Assembly: GCA_902527485.1 (NCBI GenBank)
Contig: CABZPB010000011.1
Span: forward strand, 1-32,671
Reading direction: 5' to 3'
Source: an uncultured Pelagibacteraceae bacterium
GTDB lineage: Bacteria; Pseudomonadota; Alphaproteobacteria; Pelagibacterales; Pelagibacteraceae
DNA: 32,671 nucleotides
Shown here: positions 1 through 9,941 of the stretch, piece after piece
Layout of the letters: every line of letters starts with the position of its first letter
Position numbering within the stretch: position 1 is the first letter of the stretch
Notes under the pieces: generated by a model
What the model was told of the DNA's origin: nothing
The model's input: the letters and a program-made list of their open reading frames with translations, nothing else
Database searches by the model: none
Made by a program: the position numbers and the translations under genes

Positions 1-346
1 CTTGGGGATTCTCTACATCTCCTGATCTTCTTGGTATTAAATGAAAATGGCAATGTAAAATTGATTGACCTGAAACTTTACCAATATTAGTTCCTAGATT
101 AAAACCCTCAACTTGTGGATCCTTCCTTACAATATCCTTTTTAATGATTTTTATAAGATCATTGCAAGCAACAAGTTCCTTATTTGTTAGGTCAAAAAAA
201 TTCTTCATATGTCTCTTGGGTATTATTAAGCAATGATATTTTGAAACTGGATAAGTATCGTAACTTACATAAGCCAAATGATTTTCGATTATAAAACCAC
301 TTTCTTTAGAGTCACAAAATAGACATGGATTATTCGGATCGCTCAT
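1..346 (-). CDS. HIT-family (histidine triad) hydrolase, C-terminus cut by window edge
   Basis: Minus-strand translation starts MSDPNNPCLFCDSKESGFIIENHLAYV... and ends ...ILHCHFHLIPRRSGDVENPK; the HxHxH-type triad (HCHFHLIPR) is present. Confidence 0.88.
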   Translation of the reverse strand, partial: MSDPNNPCLFCDSKESGFIIENHLAYVSYDTYPVSKYHCLIIPKRHMKNFFDLTNKELVACNDLIKIIKKDIVRKDPQVEGFNLGTNIGKVSGQSILHCHFHLIPRRSGDVENPQ

Positions 347-349
347 AAA

Positions 350-1120
350 TTAAAATTTATATAGGTTAGATTTATTTATAGCTAAATTATAATATTTAGA
401 AAATAATTTGTATTGATTTAATTTTTTTCTTTTCCAACCTATTTGTTTTATGTTCTTTACAGATGCAACTCCTTTGCCAGAACCAATTAATAATATTTCC
501 TCATAATCTTTTAAATTGTTGACAAAAATTTCTTTTTTTTTTATTTTTTTTTTGGACTTAAAAAATTTATATGTAATTCCTTCATAGAAATTTTTTGAAG
601 GAGAAAATATATTATTCTTACTAACAAATAAAAGATTTGAAGTTCCAGTTTCGAAAATTTTTTTTTTATTAACAAGACCTATATCTGATTTAGAATTATC
701 CATTTTAGATAAATAAGATAAAATTTTTTCATATTTAAGATTTTTGTGTTTAGGTTTTTCTCTTTTTAAATTCACAAGTCTTAAATTAAAATCCAATTTT
801 GGTTTCATTCTTTTTCTTAAAGAAATTGATATAATTTTTTTATTTAAGGCGACCCTTAAAAGATGATTATAATTTTTTTCTTTCGATAAATTTTTTTTAA
901 TTATTTTGAGAATATCATTTTTAAGATTTTTTTTATAAATGCCATAAGTTTTCAGTGACACCATAAGATTTTTTATATGATTCTTAAAAAATAATATTTT
1001 AGGTGGTTTTCCAAAAATCCACATGGTTGTGAAGATGCCATGATCACCCCATAAATCTTTAAAATTAATCTCTTTAAGATCTTTAAGACGATAAGATTTT
1101 TTTAATAAGTAAATTACCAT
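350..1120 (-). CDS. Class IV aminotransferase-like protein, probable 4-amino-4-deoxychorismate lyase (PabC-like)
   Basis: 256-aa ORF; 'LWGDHGIFTTMWIFGKPPKILFFKNHIKNL' resembles the class IV aminotransferase N-terminus; overlaps the end of pabA in a pabB-pabA-pabC order. Confidence 0.65.
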   Translation of the reverse strand: MVIYLLKKSYRLKDLKEINFKDLWGDHGIFTTMWIFGKPPKILFFKNHIKNLMVSLKTYGIYKKNLKNDILKIIKKNLSKEKNYNHLLRVALNKKIISISLRKRMKPKLDFNLRLVNLKREKPKHKNLKYEKILSYLSKMDNSKSDIGLVNKKKIFETGTSNLLFVSKNNIFSPSKNFYEGITYKFFKSKKKIKKKEIFVNNLKDYEEILLIGSGKGVASVKNIKQIGWKRKKLNQYKLFSKYYNLAINKSNLYKF

Positions 1121-1640
1121 TATTTGTTAAAAATGACTCTGGGTGAAATTGAAATCCATAAATCTTATCTTTTTTATTCTCAAAAGCCATAGCTACTTTT
1201 GACTCCAAACATCTCATAGTTATAGCAAAATCTTTTATTTTAAAAGGCTCTTTTAATTTTAAAGAATGATAGCGTCCAACTTTAAATATTTTATTTTTTT
1301 CAAATATTGAGCTATCATTTATAACTTTTACACGTGATTGATAACCATGGTAAATTTTATTTTGTTCAACAATTTTAGCGCCCTCACAAAACAAGATTTG
1401 TTGAAATCCTAAACATATTCCTATTATTTTTTTTTCACCTTTATATTGATAGTAAATTTCAGATGTTGAAGGATAATTTTTTGGATTTCCTGGTCCTGGA
1501 GAAAAGATAATTGATTCGGCTTGTCTAAGTTTTAATCTGTTTATATTATTATAATTATCACATTCGACTTTATCAAATAAAGAAAACTGATGGACCACAT
1601 TATGTGTAAATGAATCGTTATGATCAATTACGTATATCAT
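1083..1640 (-). CDS. pabA: Glutamine amidotransferase component of aminodeoxychorismate/anthranilate synthase
   Basis: Class I GATase motifs: IDHNDSFTHNVV, FSPGPGNP, GICLGFQ (catalytic Cys), FQFHPESFLT. Confidence 0.9.
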   Translation of the reverse strand: MIYVIDHNDSFTHNVVHQFSLFDKVECDNYNNINRLKLRQAESIIFSPGPGNPKNYPSTSEIYYQYKGEKKIIGICLGFQQILFCEGAKIVEQNKIYHGYQSRVKVINDSSIFEKNKIFKVGRYHSLKLKEPFKIKDFAITMRCLESKVAMAFENKKDKIYGFQFHPESFLTNNGNLLIKKILSS

Positions 1641-2797
1641 TTAAAAAGATCAATTAGTGCTTTTGCTTTTATATAATTTTCGTTAAATTCTTGTCTCGAA
1701 TTACTATCGACAACCACACCTGAGGCTACAGAAATTTCAGAAATATTTTTAAAATTTAAGATAGATCTAATAATTATATTAAATTTTAAATCCCCATTAA
1801 ATTTTATATATCCAAAACTTCCTGTGTAAATATTTCTATTCTCTTTTTCTTGATTATTTAACAGGTTTAAAGTACTAATTTTTGGGCAACCTATAACTGA
1901 CCCCCCAGGCATCATAGCTTTAATAATGTCAATATTTTTAGTTTTCTCTTTAAGTTCGCCTTTAATTAAACTTACGTAATGAAAAAGATCTTTGTACTCC
2001 TCTACAACCTTTTCCTTAATTAATCTAACAGTACCAACCTTACATATTCTTGACATATCATTTCGTTCCATATCTACAATCATGTTATGTTCTTTAGTTT
2101 CTTTAAGATTATTTCTAAAATATTTTAAGGCTTTATTTTTTGTCATTTTTTTACTTTTCTTTACTGTCCCTGCAATAGGTTTAGTGGTTACTACTGGTCC
2201 AATTTTAGTAATTAAATTTTCAGGTGAGCAGCTGATTATGGAATAATTTTCATCTTTGATCATGAAAGCCTCTGGCGCTAGATTAGTGTGGGATAATCTA
2301 CAAAATAGATCCAAAGGATCAATTTTAGATTTCATCTTATATTTAGTGCAAATTTTTATTTGATATGTTTCACCACTTTTTATTTTTTTTTTAAATTTGT
2401 CGAAAATTTTTCTATAGTACTGACTATCTATATTTATTTTAAACTTTTTTTTAAAATTTATTCTAATTTTTGGATTATAAATTAATCTATTATTTAAACT
2501 TATTTTTGTCTCAGGTTTGTAAAATATACCTTGTGGAAACTTAATATTTCTTTGTTGTGGAACTTTAACACCAATAAGATTATTTAATAATTCGTAACCA
2601 AAAAAACCAATAAACAAATCTGTTTCTTTAAATCTTTTAGTCGAAATTTTTTGATTTAAAAAACGAAAAATATTCCTATTATTAAGAACAATCTTCTTAG
2701 AAAAATCGGTATACAAATCAAATCCCTTACTTGATTTATAAACAATATAAGATTTTTTTGTTTTATTAATATTCTGAAGTTGATTTGCTCTTTTCAA
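1637..2797 (-). CDS. pabB: Chorismate-binding enzyme, aminodeoxychorismate synthase component I-like
   Basis: Chorismate-binding motifs: TKPIAGTVKKS, EHNMIVDMERNDMSRICKVGTV, MMPGGSVIGCPK, TGSFGYI; ATGA overlap with pabA. Confidence 0.87.
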   Translation of the reverse strand: MKRANQLQNINKTKKSYIVYKSSKGFDLYTDFSKKIVLNNRNIFRFLNQKISTKRFKETDLFIGFFGYELLNNLIGVKVPQQRNIKFPQGIFYKPETKISLNNRLIYNPKIRINFKKKFKINIDSQYYRKIFDKFKKKIKSGETYQIKICTKYKMKSKIDPLDLFCRLSHTNLAPEAFMIKDENYSIISCSPENLITKIGPVVTTKPIAGTVKKSKKMTKNKALKYFRNNLKETKEHNMIVDMERNDMSRICKVGTVRLIKEKVVEEYKDLFHYVSLIKGELKEKTKNIDIIKAMMPGGSVIGCPKISTLNLLNNQEKENRNIYTGSFGYIKFNGDLKFNIIIRSILNFKNISEISVASGVVVDSNSRQEFNENYIKAKALIDLFK

Positions 2798-2798
2798 T

Positions 2799-4019
2799 TT
2801 ATTCTGTTTTTAATCTTAACACTTGTTGTTCTTTAATTGGCAAATGAATTATTGCTGCAAAAACTGATAAAGCAATTGCTAAATACCACGCGTAATCATA
2901 TGACCCATAAAGATCATGAAACAAACCTCCTAAATATGCACCAAAAAATGAGCCTATCTGATGACTTAAAAAAACAATACCATATAAAAGGCCTAGATAT
3001 TTAGTTCCAAACATATGTGCAACTATTCCACTTGTGGCCGGCACAGTAGATAACCATAAAAAGCCAAATGTGGCTCCAAAAATAAATGAATTAATATTGC
3101 TTGCAGGTAAAAATATGAAGAAAATAATAGATAGTCCTCTTAAACTATAAATCGTACTTAATATTATTTTCTTACTCATTTTAGTAGAGAGATAACCACT
3201 ACAAAGAGATCCAAAGATATTGAATAAACCTATCAAAGATAAAATTGCAGCTGCTGTCCAGCTCTCTAATCCTCGATCAATCACATAAGTAGGAACATGA
3301 GTGCCGACTAAAGTTATGTGAAAACCACATACAAAAAAACCTGAAACTAAAAGAATATAGCTTTTAGATCCAAAAGCTTCTTTGATTGCCTCGGCCGTAG
3401 TTTGGGTATTGGGTGCTTCAATAGTTTGTTCTAAAGACGGAGATCTTACAAAAAATGATATGATTAAACCAATAGATAAAGCTATCAAAAAAGCTACTAA
3501 AGTAATTTGCCATCCATTTTCAGTAAGAGAATACTCTGTTAAAATTGGGGATAGAAAATATCCGAAAGATCCTACCGCAGTAACTATACTCATCGCAATT
3601 GTTCTATTTGATAGTGGAAAATGTTTTCCGACAATTGACATGGGAATACTAATTGCTGTACCACCTAATCCAATTCCCACTAAAACTCCTAAATCAATCT
3701 GAAAAAAAATCCCAGTATTTGGGCCTGCATATAAAAAATAAACACCAGCAATAAAAAAAATAAATGCTAACGCTATTGCTTTATGACCGCCATATTTATC
3801 TGCAATAGCCCCAAAAATAGGACCTGTTAACCCCCACATTAACATTTGAAGTCCAACAGATAAACCAGATTGAGTTAAAGAAATCCCTAAGTCATCTCTG
3901 AAATCCATGAAGAACATTCCAAAAGTTTGCCTAACACCTAAAGAAATTAAAACTACTAAACTTGCAGCTATCAAAGTAATTAATGCAGTTCTGTTTCTTA
4001 TAAATTTTTCTGCTTTCAT
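2799..4019 (-). CDS. Major facilitator superfamily transporter
   Basis: 406 aa, about 12 hydrophobic segments, MFS-like 'GPIFGAIADKYGGHKAIA' loop. Confidence 0.88.
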   Translation of the reverse strand: MKAEKFIRNRTALITLIAASLVVLISLGVRQTFGMFFMDFRDDLGISLTQSGLSVGLQMLMWGLTGPIFGAIADKYGGHKAIALAFIFFIAGVYFLYAGPNTGIFFQIDLGVLVGIGLGGTAISIPMSIVGKHFPLSNRTIAMSIVTAVGSFGYFLSPILTEYSLTENGWQITLVAFLIALSIGLIISFFVRSPSLEQTIEAPNTQTTAEAIKEAFGSKSYILLVSGFFVCGFHITLVGTHVPTYVIDRGLESWTAAAILSLIGLFNIFGSLCSGYLSTKMSKKIILSTIYSLRGLSIIFFIFLPASNINSFIFGATFGFLWLSTVPATSGIVAHMFGTKYLGLLYGIVFLSHQIGSFFGAYLGGLFHDLYGSYDYAWYLAIALSVFAAIIHLPIKEQQVLRLKTE

Positions 4020-4025
4020 GAAATA

Positions 4026-5201
4026 TTAACTTAAGTGTTTTAAGGCTTGTTTAATATCAGCGATAAGGTCGCTTGAGTCTTCGAGTCCTATATGCAACCT
4101 AACAAGGTGCTCATCTTTCGCCAAATTCATGTATTTTCTTTTTCCAATCTCTTTATTTTCCTGATGTAGCACTAAACTTTCAAAACCACCCCAACTATAT
4201 CCGTATCCAAAAAGCTTAAGGGAATTTACAAATTTTCTAACCGAAATTACATTTTGAGCTTTAATCTTTAACCCCATTAAACCAGATGCTCCTGAGTAAT
4301 ATTTTTTCCACATTCTAAAATTTTGTGAATTTTTTTTATATGGATATAGAAGTTGAATTTTTTTATTCTTTGATAAGAAAGCTGCCACTTTTTTTGCATT
4401 ATTGTTATGTCTATCTAATCTAACGTCAAGAGTTCTTAAACCTCTTGTGATTAAATAAGCATCATCCGGTCCCAATCTTTGACCTGTAATTTTTTCGGCA
4501 AATTTTACTTTGGGAAATACTTTCTTATTCACTGCTAAACTCCCTCCCATTACATCTGAGTGACCTGAGTAATATTTTGTTGCGGAAACTATTGACATAT
4601 CGAAACCTAATTTAATAGGTTTAAGATAATAAGGTGTCCCCCAAGTATTATCGATTGCGGTATATACTTTATTTTTTTTTGCAATAGAAATTATTTTATT
4701 CAAATCTTGAAAATCAAAGGTATTACTACCAGGATTTTCAACAAAAATTAATTTAGTTTTAGGAGTGATATTTTTTTGTAAAGTTTTTAAATTGTGAGGA
4801 TCATAAAAAATAGTTTTAATATTAAACTCTTTTAAATAATTCTCAGTTAAAACTCTTGTAGGATTATATACAGGATCAGCCACTAATATTTCATCACCAG
4901 GTCTCACAACACTAAATATAGCCAAGAATACTGAACCAAAACCTGTTTGAGTAGTAAAGACATGATAACTTTCCTCAAGTTTTGTTAAAATTTTTTGTAA
5001 AATATAAGTGGTTGAAGTACCTGTTCTCGCATAATCAAAATACCCTCCTTTAGGATTTTTAATTGCTTTATTTTGCATCTTCCTAATTTCTCGCATAGAC
5101 TTAAATATGATTGTTGATGCCCTTACAACTGGTGGATTTACAGACTGATTATGGAAATCTTTAGCAGTGTGTTTTAAAAATGTCTTAAACGATTTAACCA
5201 T
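4026..5201 (-). CDS. metC: PLP-dependent Cys/Met metabolism enzyme, cystathionine beta-lyase-like
   Basis: Cys/Met-metabolism PLP fold: 'AIDNTWGTPYYLKPIKLGFDMSIVSATKYYSGHSDVMGG' with PLP lysine. Start moved to internal Met (MVKSFKTFLKHTAKDF) because the 14-aa upstream extension is atypical. Confidence 0.85.
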   Translation of the reverse strand: MVKSFKTFLKHTAKDFHNQSVNPPVVRASTIIFKSMREIRKMQNKAIKNPKGGYFDYARTGTSTTYILQKILTKLEESYHVFTTQTGFGSVFLAIFSVVRPGDEILVADPVYNPTRVLTENYLKEFNIKTIFYDPHNLKTLQKNITPKTKLIFVENPGSNTFDFQDLNKIISIAKKNKVYTAIDNTWGTPYYLKPIKLGFDMSIVSATKYYSGHSDVMGGSLAVNKKVFPKVKFAEKITGQRLGPDDAYLITRGLRTLDVRLDRHNNNAKKVAAFLSKNKKIQLLYPYKKNSQNFRMWKKYYSGASGLMGLKIKAQNVISVRKFVNSLKLFGYGYSWGGFESLVLHQENKEIGKRKYMNLAKDEHLVRLHIGLEDSSDLIADIKQALKHLS

Positions 5202-5276
5202 AAAAAAATTGATAACTTTGAAGGACAATGCTATATCCCACAAATAATTTCAATTAAATTATAACTAAAGGAAATA

Positions 5277-5360
5277 ATGGGGTACCCAAAAAAACATAGA
5301 GGCCGAAGAAAAATGGGCTCAAAGAAAAGAAGAGCCAGAAAAAAAAATAAAAAGAAATAG
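5277..5360 (+). CDS. 27-aa highly basic microprotein (MGYPKKHRGRRKMGSKKRRARKKNKKK)
   Basis: ATG preceded by AAAGGA 5 nt upstream; uninterrupted ORF to TAG; more than half Lys/Arg. Below the ORF-track length cutoff. Confidence 0.6.
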   Translation: MGYPKKHRGRRKMGSKKRRARKKNKKK

Positions 5361-5366
5361 TTCTCA

Positions 5367-6077
5367 ATGAATTCAATTGAAAAGGTAAGATCCATTAGCA
5401 TATGGATTTTTATAGTCCCTTTTGTTGCAGTAAATACCTGTCTAATATTAGTGACTCAATTCCATAGTTTATTTCCAAATCAACCAGATATTTTGCACAA
5501 TACTTTTCCATATTTTGATGGAGGTGCATCTATAAGTAGAACGGCAAGACCTTATCCTTCATGGTTAGTATTTAAGCCCGCAATGTTTTTGACATCTTAT
5601 CTCTTAATCAAATATTGGTTATTAAATAAAGACATCATTAAATATTTTGAAGTTGATAATAAAAATTTAAAAAAAGTAGTTTTTTTCGGTGTTGCGTCAG
5701 CAGTTGCTCTAACAGTGCATTCAATTTTTTTAGGTATTAAGTTTGATAATGATTTGTACAAACTTTTTAGAAGATTAATCATGCTGTCTTTTATTGTTTT
5801 TGAAATAATCGCCCAGGCTTACTTAGTAGCAACCTTTTGGTCTTTTAAAGAAAAATTGAAAGATTATATAAACCCATTAATTCTAAATCTTAAAATAATT
5901 TTAATTTCTATATTAATTATAGTTGCGGTCATAAGCATACCTATAATCAGTTTACCAGGTGATAATTTTTTTGGAATCCAATTAAAGTTTTTAAAACATG
6001 CACTAGAGTGGGATTATTTTATTGGAGTAATAACTTTCTATTTACTAACATTTTTTATGTGGAAAAAACCAAGTTAA
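5367..6077 (+). CDS. Multi-pass membrane protein, possibly Frag1/DRAM/Sfk1-like
   Basis: 236 aa with about 6 hydrophobic segments; conserved-looking '[28 protein letters not shown]' loop. Family assignment tentative. Confidence 0.6.
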   Translation: MNSIEKVRSISIWIFIVPFVAVNTCLILVTQFHSLFPNQPDILHNTFPYFDGGASISRTARPYPSWLVFKPAMFLTSYLLIKYWLLNKDIIKYFEVDNKNLKKVVFFGVASAVALTVHSIFLGIKFDNDLYKLFRRLIMLSFIVFEIIAQAYLVATFWSFKEKLKDYINPLILNLKIILISILIIVAVISIPIISLPGDNFFGIQLKFLKHALEWDYFIGVITFYLLTFFMWKKPS

Positions 6078-7192
6078 TTTTTGATCCAACCACCACCTAA
6101 AACTTTCAAACCAAATTTATCTTTATCATAAAAAACACACGCCTGACCTGGAGATATTCCATCCTCAAATTTCTCTAAGTTAACTAAAGCTGTTTTACCT
6201 TTATTGAAGTTTACTTTTCCTTTAAGAAGTTTGCCTGTAGATCTTACTTTAACAAAGATGTTATTTTTAAATTCATCTTTGTTAACAAGTAAATTCAAAT
6301 TTTTAAGATTGATATCTTTTTTTCCAAGTTTTTCTCTTGGACCAACAACAATTTCATTTTTTTCTGCATCAACCTTTATTACGTATAAAGCATCTTTATC
6401 TGAAACTTTTATTCCTTTTCTTTGACCAACTGTAAAATTAATAATTCCATCGTGCACTCCGATCACTTTTCCCTTTAAGTTTTTTATGTTTCCTTTTTTA
6501 AAAGCGTCAGGCCTAAACTTTTGAATTACAGATGCATAATTACCATTGGGCACAAAACAAATATCTTGACTATCTGGCTTATCTGCTACATCAAGATTTA
6601 GTTTTTTTGCTATAGATCTTGTTTCATCTTTAAGCATACCTCCTAGTGGAAATCTTAGATAATTTAATTGTTCTCTAGAAGTATTAAATAAAAAATAACT
6701 TTGATCTCTATTTTCATCAATAGCTCGATACATATTTGTTTGATTGTCAGTGGTTATACTTTTTACGTAATGACCGGTAATTAATGCATCTGCTTTTAAA
6801 TCTTTTGCAACTTCAAATAAATCATTAAATTTGACAGTCTTATTACACTGCACACACGGAATAGGTGTTTCCCCTTTTAAATAACTATCAACAAAATTAT
6901 CAATTACTTCCTCCTTAAACTTGCTCTGATAATAAAGAATTTTGTGTTCAATATCTAATTTTTGAGCGACCCTTTTTGCATCCATTATATCCTGTCCTGA
7001 ACAGCATTGTTTTGATGCAGCAACCTCTTTACCATCATCATAAAGCTTTAAAGTTATACCTATAACCTTATAACCCTCTTTTTTCATCATTCCAGCAACA
7101 GTGGATGAATCTACACCACCAGACATTGCAACAACGACTGTTGTTTCTGAGGGTCTCTTTTTTAAACCAATGGAGTTTAAATTATTATTCAT
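6074..7192 (-). CDS. mnmA: tRNA-specific 2-thiouridylase MnmA
   Basis: PP-loop [15 protein letters not shown]; catalytic-site CVQCN and [22 protein letters not shown]. Confidence 0.96.
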   Translation of the reverse strand: MNNNLNSIGLKKRPSETTVVVAMSGGVDSSTVAGMMKKEGYKVIGITLKLYDDGKEVAASKQCCSGQDIMDAKRVAQKLDIEHKILYYQSKFKEEVIDNFVDSYLKGETPIPCVQCNKTVKFNDLFEVAKDLKADALITGHYVKSITTDNQTNMYRAIDENRDQSYFLFNTSREQLNYLRFPLGGMLKDETRSIAKKLNLDVADKPDSQDICFVPNGNYASVIQKFRPDAFKKGNIKNLKGKVIGVHDGIINFTVGQRKGIKVSDKDALYVIKVDAEKNEIVVGPREKLGKKDINLKNLNLLVNKDEFKNNIFVKVRSTGKLLKGKVNFNKGKTALVNLEKFEDGISPGQACVFYDKDKFGLKVLGGGWIKN

Positions 7193-7233
7193 TTCATGGT
7201 ATTTATACTTATTTCTAATATAAATTAAATTAA

Positions 7234-7410
7234 ATGATTTTTGATTTTGAACCAGGTGACAAAGTTTTCAATCCAGCTAATAAAGATTGGGGAATAGGAC
7301 AAGTCCAATCAATAATTAAAGGTAAAGTTACTGTAAATTTTCAAAATGTTGGTAAAAAAGTCATAAACTCTGAAAATGTAGAATTAAAAAAAATAAATGA
7401 TTCAAAGTGA
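7234..7410 (+). CDS. DUF3553-type small protein (58 aa)
   Basis: Hand translation [58 protein letters not shown]; pattern [19 protein letters not shown]...VNFxxxGKK matches my recollection of DUF3553. Confidence 0.78.
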   Translation: MIFDFEPGDKVFNPANKDWGIGQVQSIIKGKVTVNFQNVGKKVINSENVELKKINDSK

Positions 7411-8170
7411 TATAAAAAAAATTGTTGAAGATTTAGTTCAAACCTTTTTAGATGCAGGAAAAATTTCTTTAAATCTTAGAAGAAAAGGCCTCACTAAAGA
7501 AATAAAATCTGATAATACCCCTGTGAGTAATGGTGACTTAGAGGTCAACAAAATTTTGACCAAAAAAATATTAGATTTAACACCTAATATCTTAATAGTT
7601 TCTGAGGAAGCCTCAGAAAATAAAACACTAAACAACCTAGAAAATTTTTGGTTAATTGATCCGATCGATGGTACCTATGACTATATTAATGATCTCGATG
7701 AATTTACAATTAATGCAGGATTAATAATTGAAAAAAAACCTGTTGCTGGATTAATTTATGCTCCAGCAAAGAATAGAATGTTTTATTCTTATGGAGATGG
7801 TTTGTCTTTTGAGTTAATAAATGGAGAACCAATTAAATTAGATCACTCAAAAAATTTTAATAAAAACGAGATCAAATTTGTGTCCTACTCTAATAAAATT
7901 AAACCAGAAATAGATAAAATACATAAAAAACTTAATGTTAAAAAATATGTAAGAATGAAAAGTTCTTTAAAATTTTGTGTAATAGCTGCTGGAGAGTATG
8001 ATGGTTATGTTGCTGAGCCAAGAGCTTCAGAGTGGGATATAGCTGCAGGTCATGCAATTTTTAAACATTCTGGTGGAAGTGTAACTGATTTTAACGGACA
8101 AGAAATCCTTTATGGAAAAAAAGATTTTAAAAATCCAAGTTTAATCTTAAAAAGCAAAAATATTCAATAA
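7397..8170 (+). CDS. cysQ: 3'(2'),5'-bisphosphate nucleotidase / inositol monophosphatase family (CysQ-like)
   Basis: IMPase-family motifs SEEAS, DPIDGTYDYI, EWDIAAGHAIFKHSGG. Confidence 0.85.
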   Translation: MIQSDIKKIVEDLVQTFLDAGKISLNLRRKGLTKEIKSDNTPVSNGDLEVNKILTKKILDLTPNILIVSEEASENKTLNNLENFWLIDPIDGTYDYINDLDEFTINAGLIIEKKPVAGLIYAPAKNRMFYSYGDGLSFELINGEPIKLDHSKNFNKNEIKFVSYSNKIKPEIDKIHKKLNVKKYVRMKSSLKFCVIAAGEYDGYVAEPRASEWDIAAGHAIFKHSGGSVTDFNGQEILYGKKDFKNPSLILKSKNIQ

Positions 8171-8313
8171 TGGATGAGCAGCTAAGAATTATTTTAATTA
8201 TAATTGTTTCAGTTTCTATTTTCGGTTTACTTGTTTTTGTCTTTGTAAAAAATTATATAAAAAATAAGATTAATTTTTTAGTAAAAGAAAATAAAAAAAA
8301 CACATCAAAGTAA
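8170..8313 (+). CDS. Small single-TM protein (47 aa)
   Basis: Starts in a TAATG overlap with the upstream CDS; MDEQLRIILIIIVSVSIFGLLVFVFVKNYIKNKINFLVKENKKNTSK. Confidence 0.5.
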   Translation: MDEQLRIILIIIVSVSIFGLLVFVFVKNYIKNKINFLVKENKKNTSK

Positions 8314-8868
8314 TTTTATTATTTTAATAAAATCATCTTTTTCAATTTCCATTACTTTTTTTGAGGTTTCAAAATCAAAGCCATTTCTTGCTAATAAAGA
8401 TATATCTTTTTTATAAAATAAAGATCTATTATCTTCAGTCCTCGCGGGACCAATTCTTTTTTTTTTACACAATTTAATTGCTGAAAAAAAATCTTGGTCT
8501 GAATTGTCATCATGAATTTTATTGACAGTTTCTTTAATATATTCACTGTTGATACCTTTGCCTATTAAGTAATTTCTAATTTTGTTTATTGAACTGCCTC
8601 TTTGAATCATGCTTTTAGCTTTGCTTTCAGAGTAAAATTTATCATTAATAAACTTATTCTTTTCTAAGTCCAACAGAACAATATCGATCAAATTGGTAAC
8701 GTCTTGTTTTTTCACATTTGGCACTGAAGTTTTTAAGTATTTTTTTAGTAGGTAAGTTTTAAGCTGTTGTTTTGATGGTGCATATTTTTCCACATAAGAA
8801 AATGCAAAATTTCTCATCTCCTCAACAGTTACTTTTAAAGTTTTTTTTTTATTTCTTATAGGAATCAT
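8305..8868 (-). CDS. recX: RecX-family regulatory protein-like
   Basis: 'AFSYVEKYAPSKQQLKTYLLKKYLK...FINDKFYSESKAKSMIQRGSSINKIRNYLIGKGI' resembles RecX helical repeats. Confidence 0.72.
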   Translation of the reverse strand: MIPIRNKKKTLKVTVEEMRNFAFSYVEKYAPSKQQLKTYLLKKYLKTSVPNVKKQDVTNLIDIVLLDLEKNKFINDKFYSESKAKSMIQRGSSINKIRNYLIGKGINSEYIKETVNKIHDDNSDQDFFSAIKLCKKKRIGPARTEDNRSLFYKKDISLLARNGFDFETSKKVMEIEKDDFIKIIKLL

Positions 8869-8896
8869 AGGAAGATTTAATATAATATATTCTAAA

Positions 8897-9370
8897 ATGA
8901 TCGAACAAATTTATAATTATTTTTCAATAGATATGCTCTACTATTGGGTAAATTTAGGAGTTCTCCCATTTTGGTTGATTCTAATTTTTTTTCCAACGTC
9001 TAATCTTTGCCGATATTTTGTGACTTCAATATTTCCAATTTTTATATTGAGCGGTGCTTACATATTTTTATTATATAAGTCTTATTTAAACTCGTATGAT
9101 TTTAATAGTAATTTTAGCCTCTATATGGGTATTGATGATACGACGGATTTATTTTCCAACAAAAATTTTCTTATGATGTTCTGGATACATTTTATATCAA
9201 TTAATTTATTTACTGGAGGTTGGATTGTAAAAGACTCACAAAAGTTTGTCATTAATAAATTCTTAATTTCAATACCACTCATCATTACTTATATAATCGG
9301 ACCATTGGGTTTATTAACTTATTGGTTAATAAGAATTTTCTATGCCAAAAATATAAGCTTATATGACTAA
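8897..9370 (+). CDS. ABA4-like (DUF4281) membrane protein
   Basis: Four-TM architecture; 'FWIHFISINLFTGGWIVKDSQ...IGPLGLLTYWLIR' resembles the ABA4-like pattern. Confidence 0.65.
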   Translation: MIEQIYNYFSIDMLYYWVNLGVLPFWLILIFFPTSNLCRYFVTSIFPIFILSGAYIFLLYKSYLNSYDFNSNFSLYMGIDDTTDLFSNKNFLMMFWIHFISINLFTGGWIVKDSQKFVINKFLISIPLIITYIIGPLGLLTYWLIRIFYAKNISLYD

Positions 9371-9941
9371 AAAAATTGATTTTTATTTTGATTTTATTAG
9401 TCCTTATTCATTTTTAGCACATAAAAAAATTATCAACTCTAATGATAGGATCAAGTTTAACTATAAAGCAATTCTGCTTGGTGGACTTCATAATTTAGGA
9501 GGCATTACTGCCCCCGCTTTTAATGAGAGAAAAATGAAAAATATGAAAAATGATTGCACTTTAATTGCTGAAAAAAATAAGATTGACTTTACTTGGAATG
9601 ACAAATTTCCGATTAATTCATTATATCTGATGAGAGGATATCTTTTTATAAATAATAATAAAAAAGATAAGTATTTTGATCTCTGTTTTGATGCTTATTG
9701 GAAAAATAACGAAGATATTTCAAATGGAGAAACTATAAAAAATATTTTATCGAGATGTGAAATAAATCATAATGATTTTGAAACAGGTATTAAAGATCAA
9801 AAGATTAAGGATGAGCTAAAAAATTTGACAAATATTGCTTTCAATAATGACATCTTTGGTGCCCCGACTTTTGTTATAAATAATAATTTATATTGGGGAC
9901 AAGATAGACTTGGGTATGCTTTAGATGAATTGAATAATTAA
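9363..9941 (+). CDS. DsbA-like thioredoxin-fold protein, 2-hydroxychromene-2-carboxylate isomerase family
   Basis: 'IDFYFDFISPYSFLAHKKI' N-terminus and 'IFGAPTFVINNNLYWGQDRL' C-terminus typical of HCCA isomerase/kappa-GST. Confidence 0.85.
   Translation: MTKKIDFYFDFISPYSFLAHKKIINSNDRIKFNYKAILLGGLHNLGGITAPAFNERKMKNMKNDCTLIAEKNKIDFTWNDKFPINSLYLMRGYLFINNNKKDKYFDLCFDAYWKNNEDISNGETIKNILSRCEINHNDFETGIKDQKIKDELKNLTNIAFNNDIFGAPTFVINNNLYWGQDRLGYALDELNN

Noticed and set aside
1992-2246. 84-aa + strand ORF opposite pabB
   Set aside because: Antisense to a strongly supported CDS; hydrophobic low-complexity translation, no motif.
3382-3702. 106-aa + strand ORF opposite the MFS gene
   Set aside because: Antisense shadow ORF within a well-supported transporter gene.
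5597-5782. 61-aa minus ORF inside the membrane protein gene
   Set aside because: Antisense shadow; the + strand frame has clear TM organisation.
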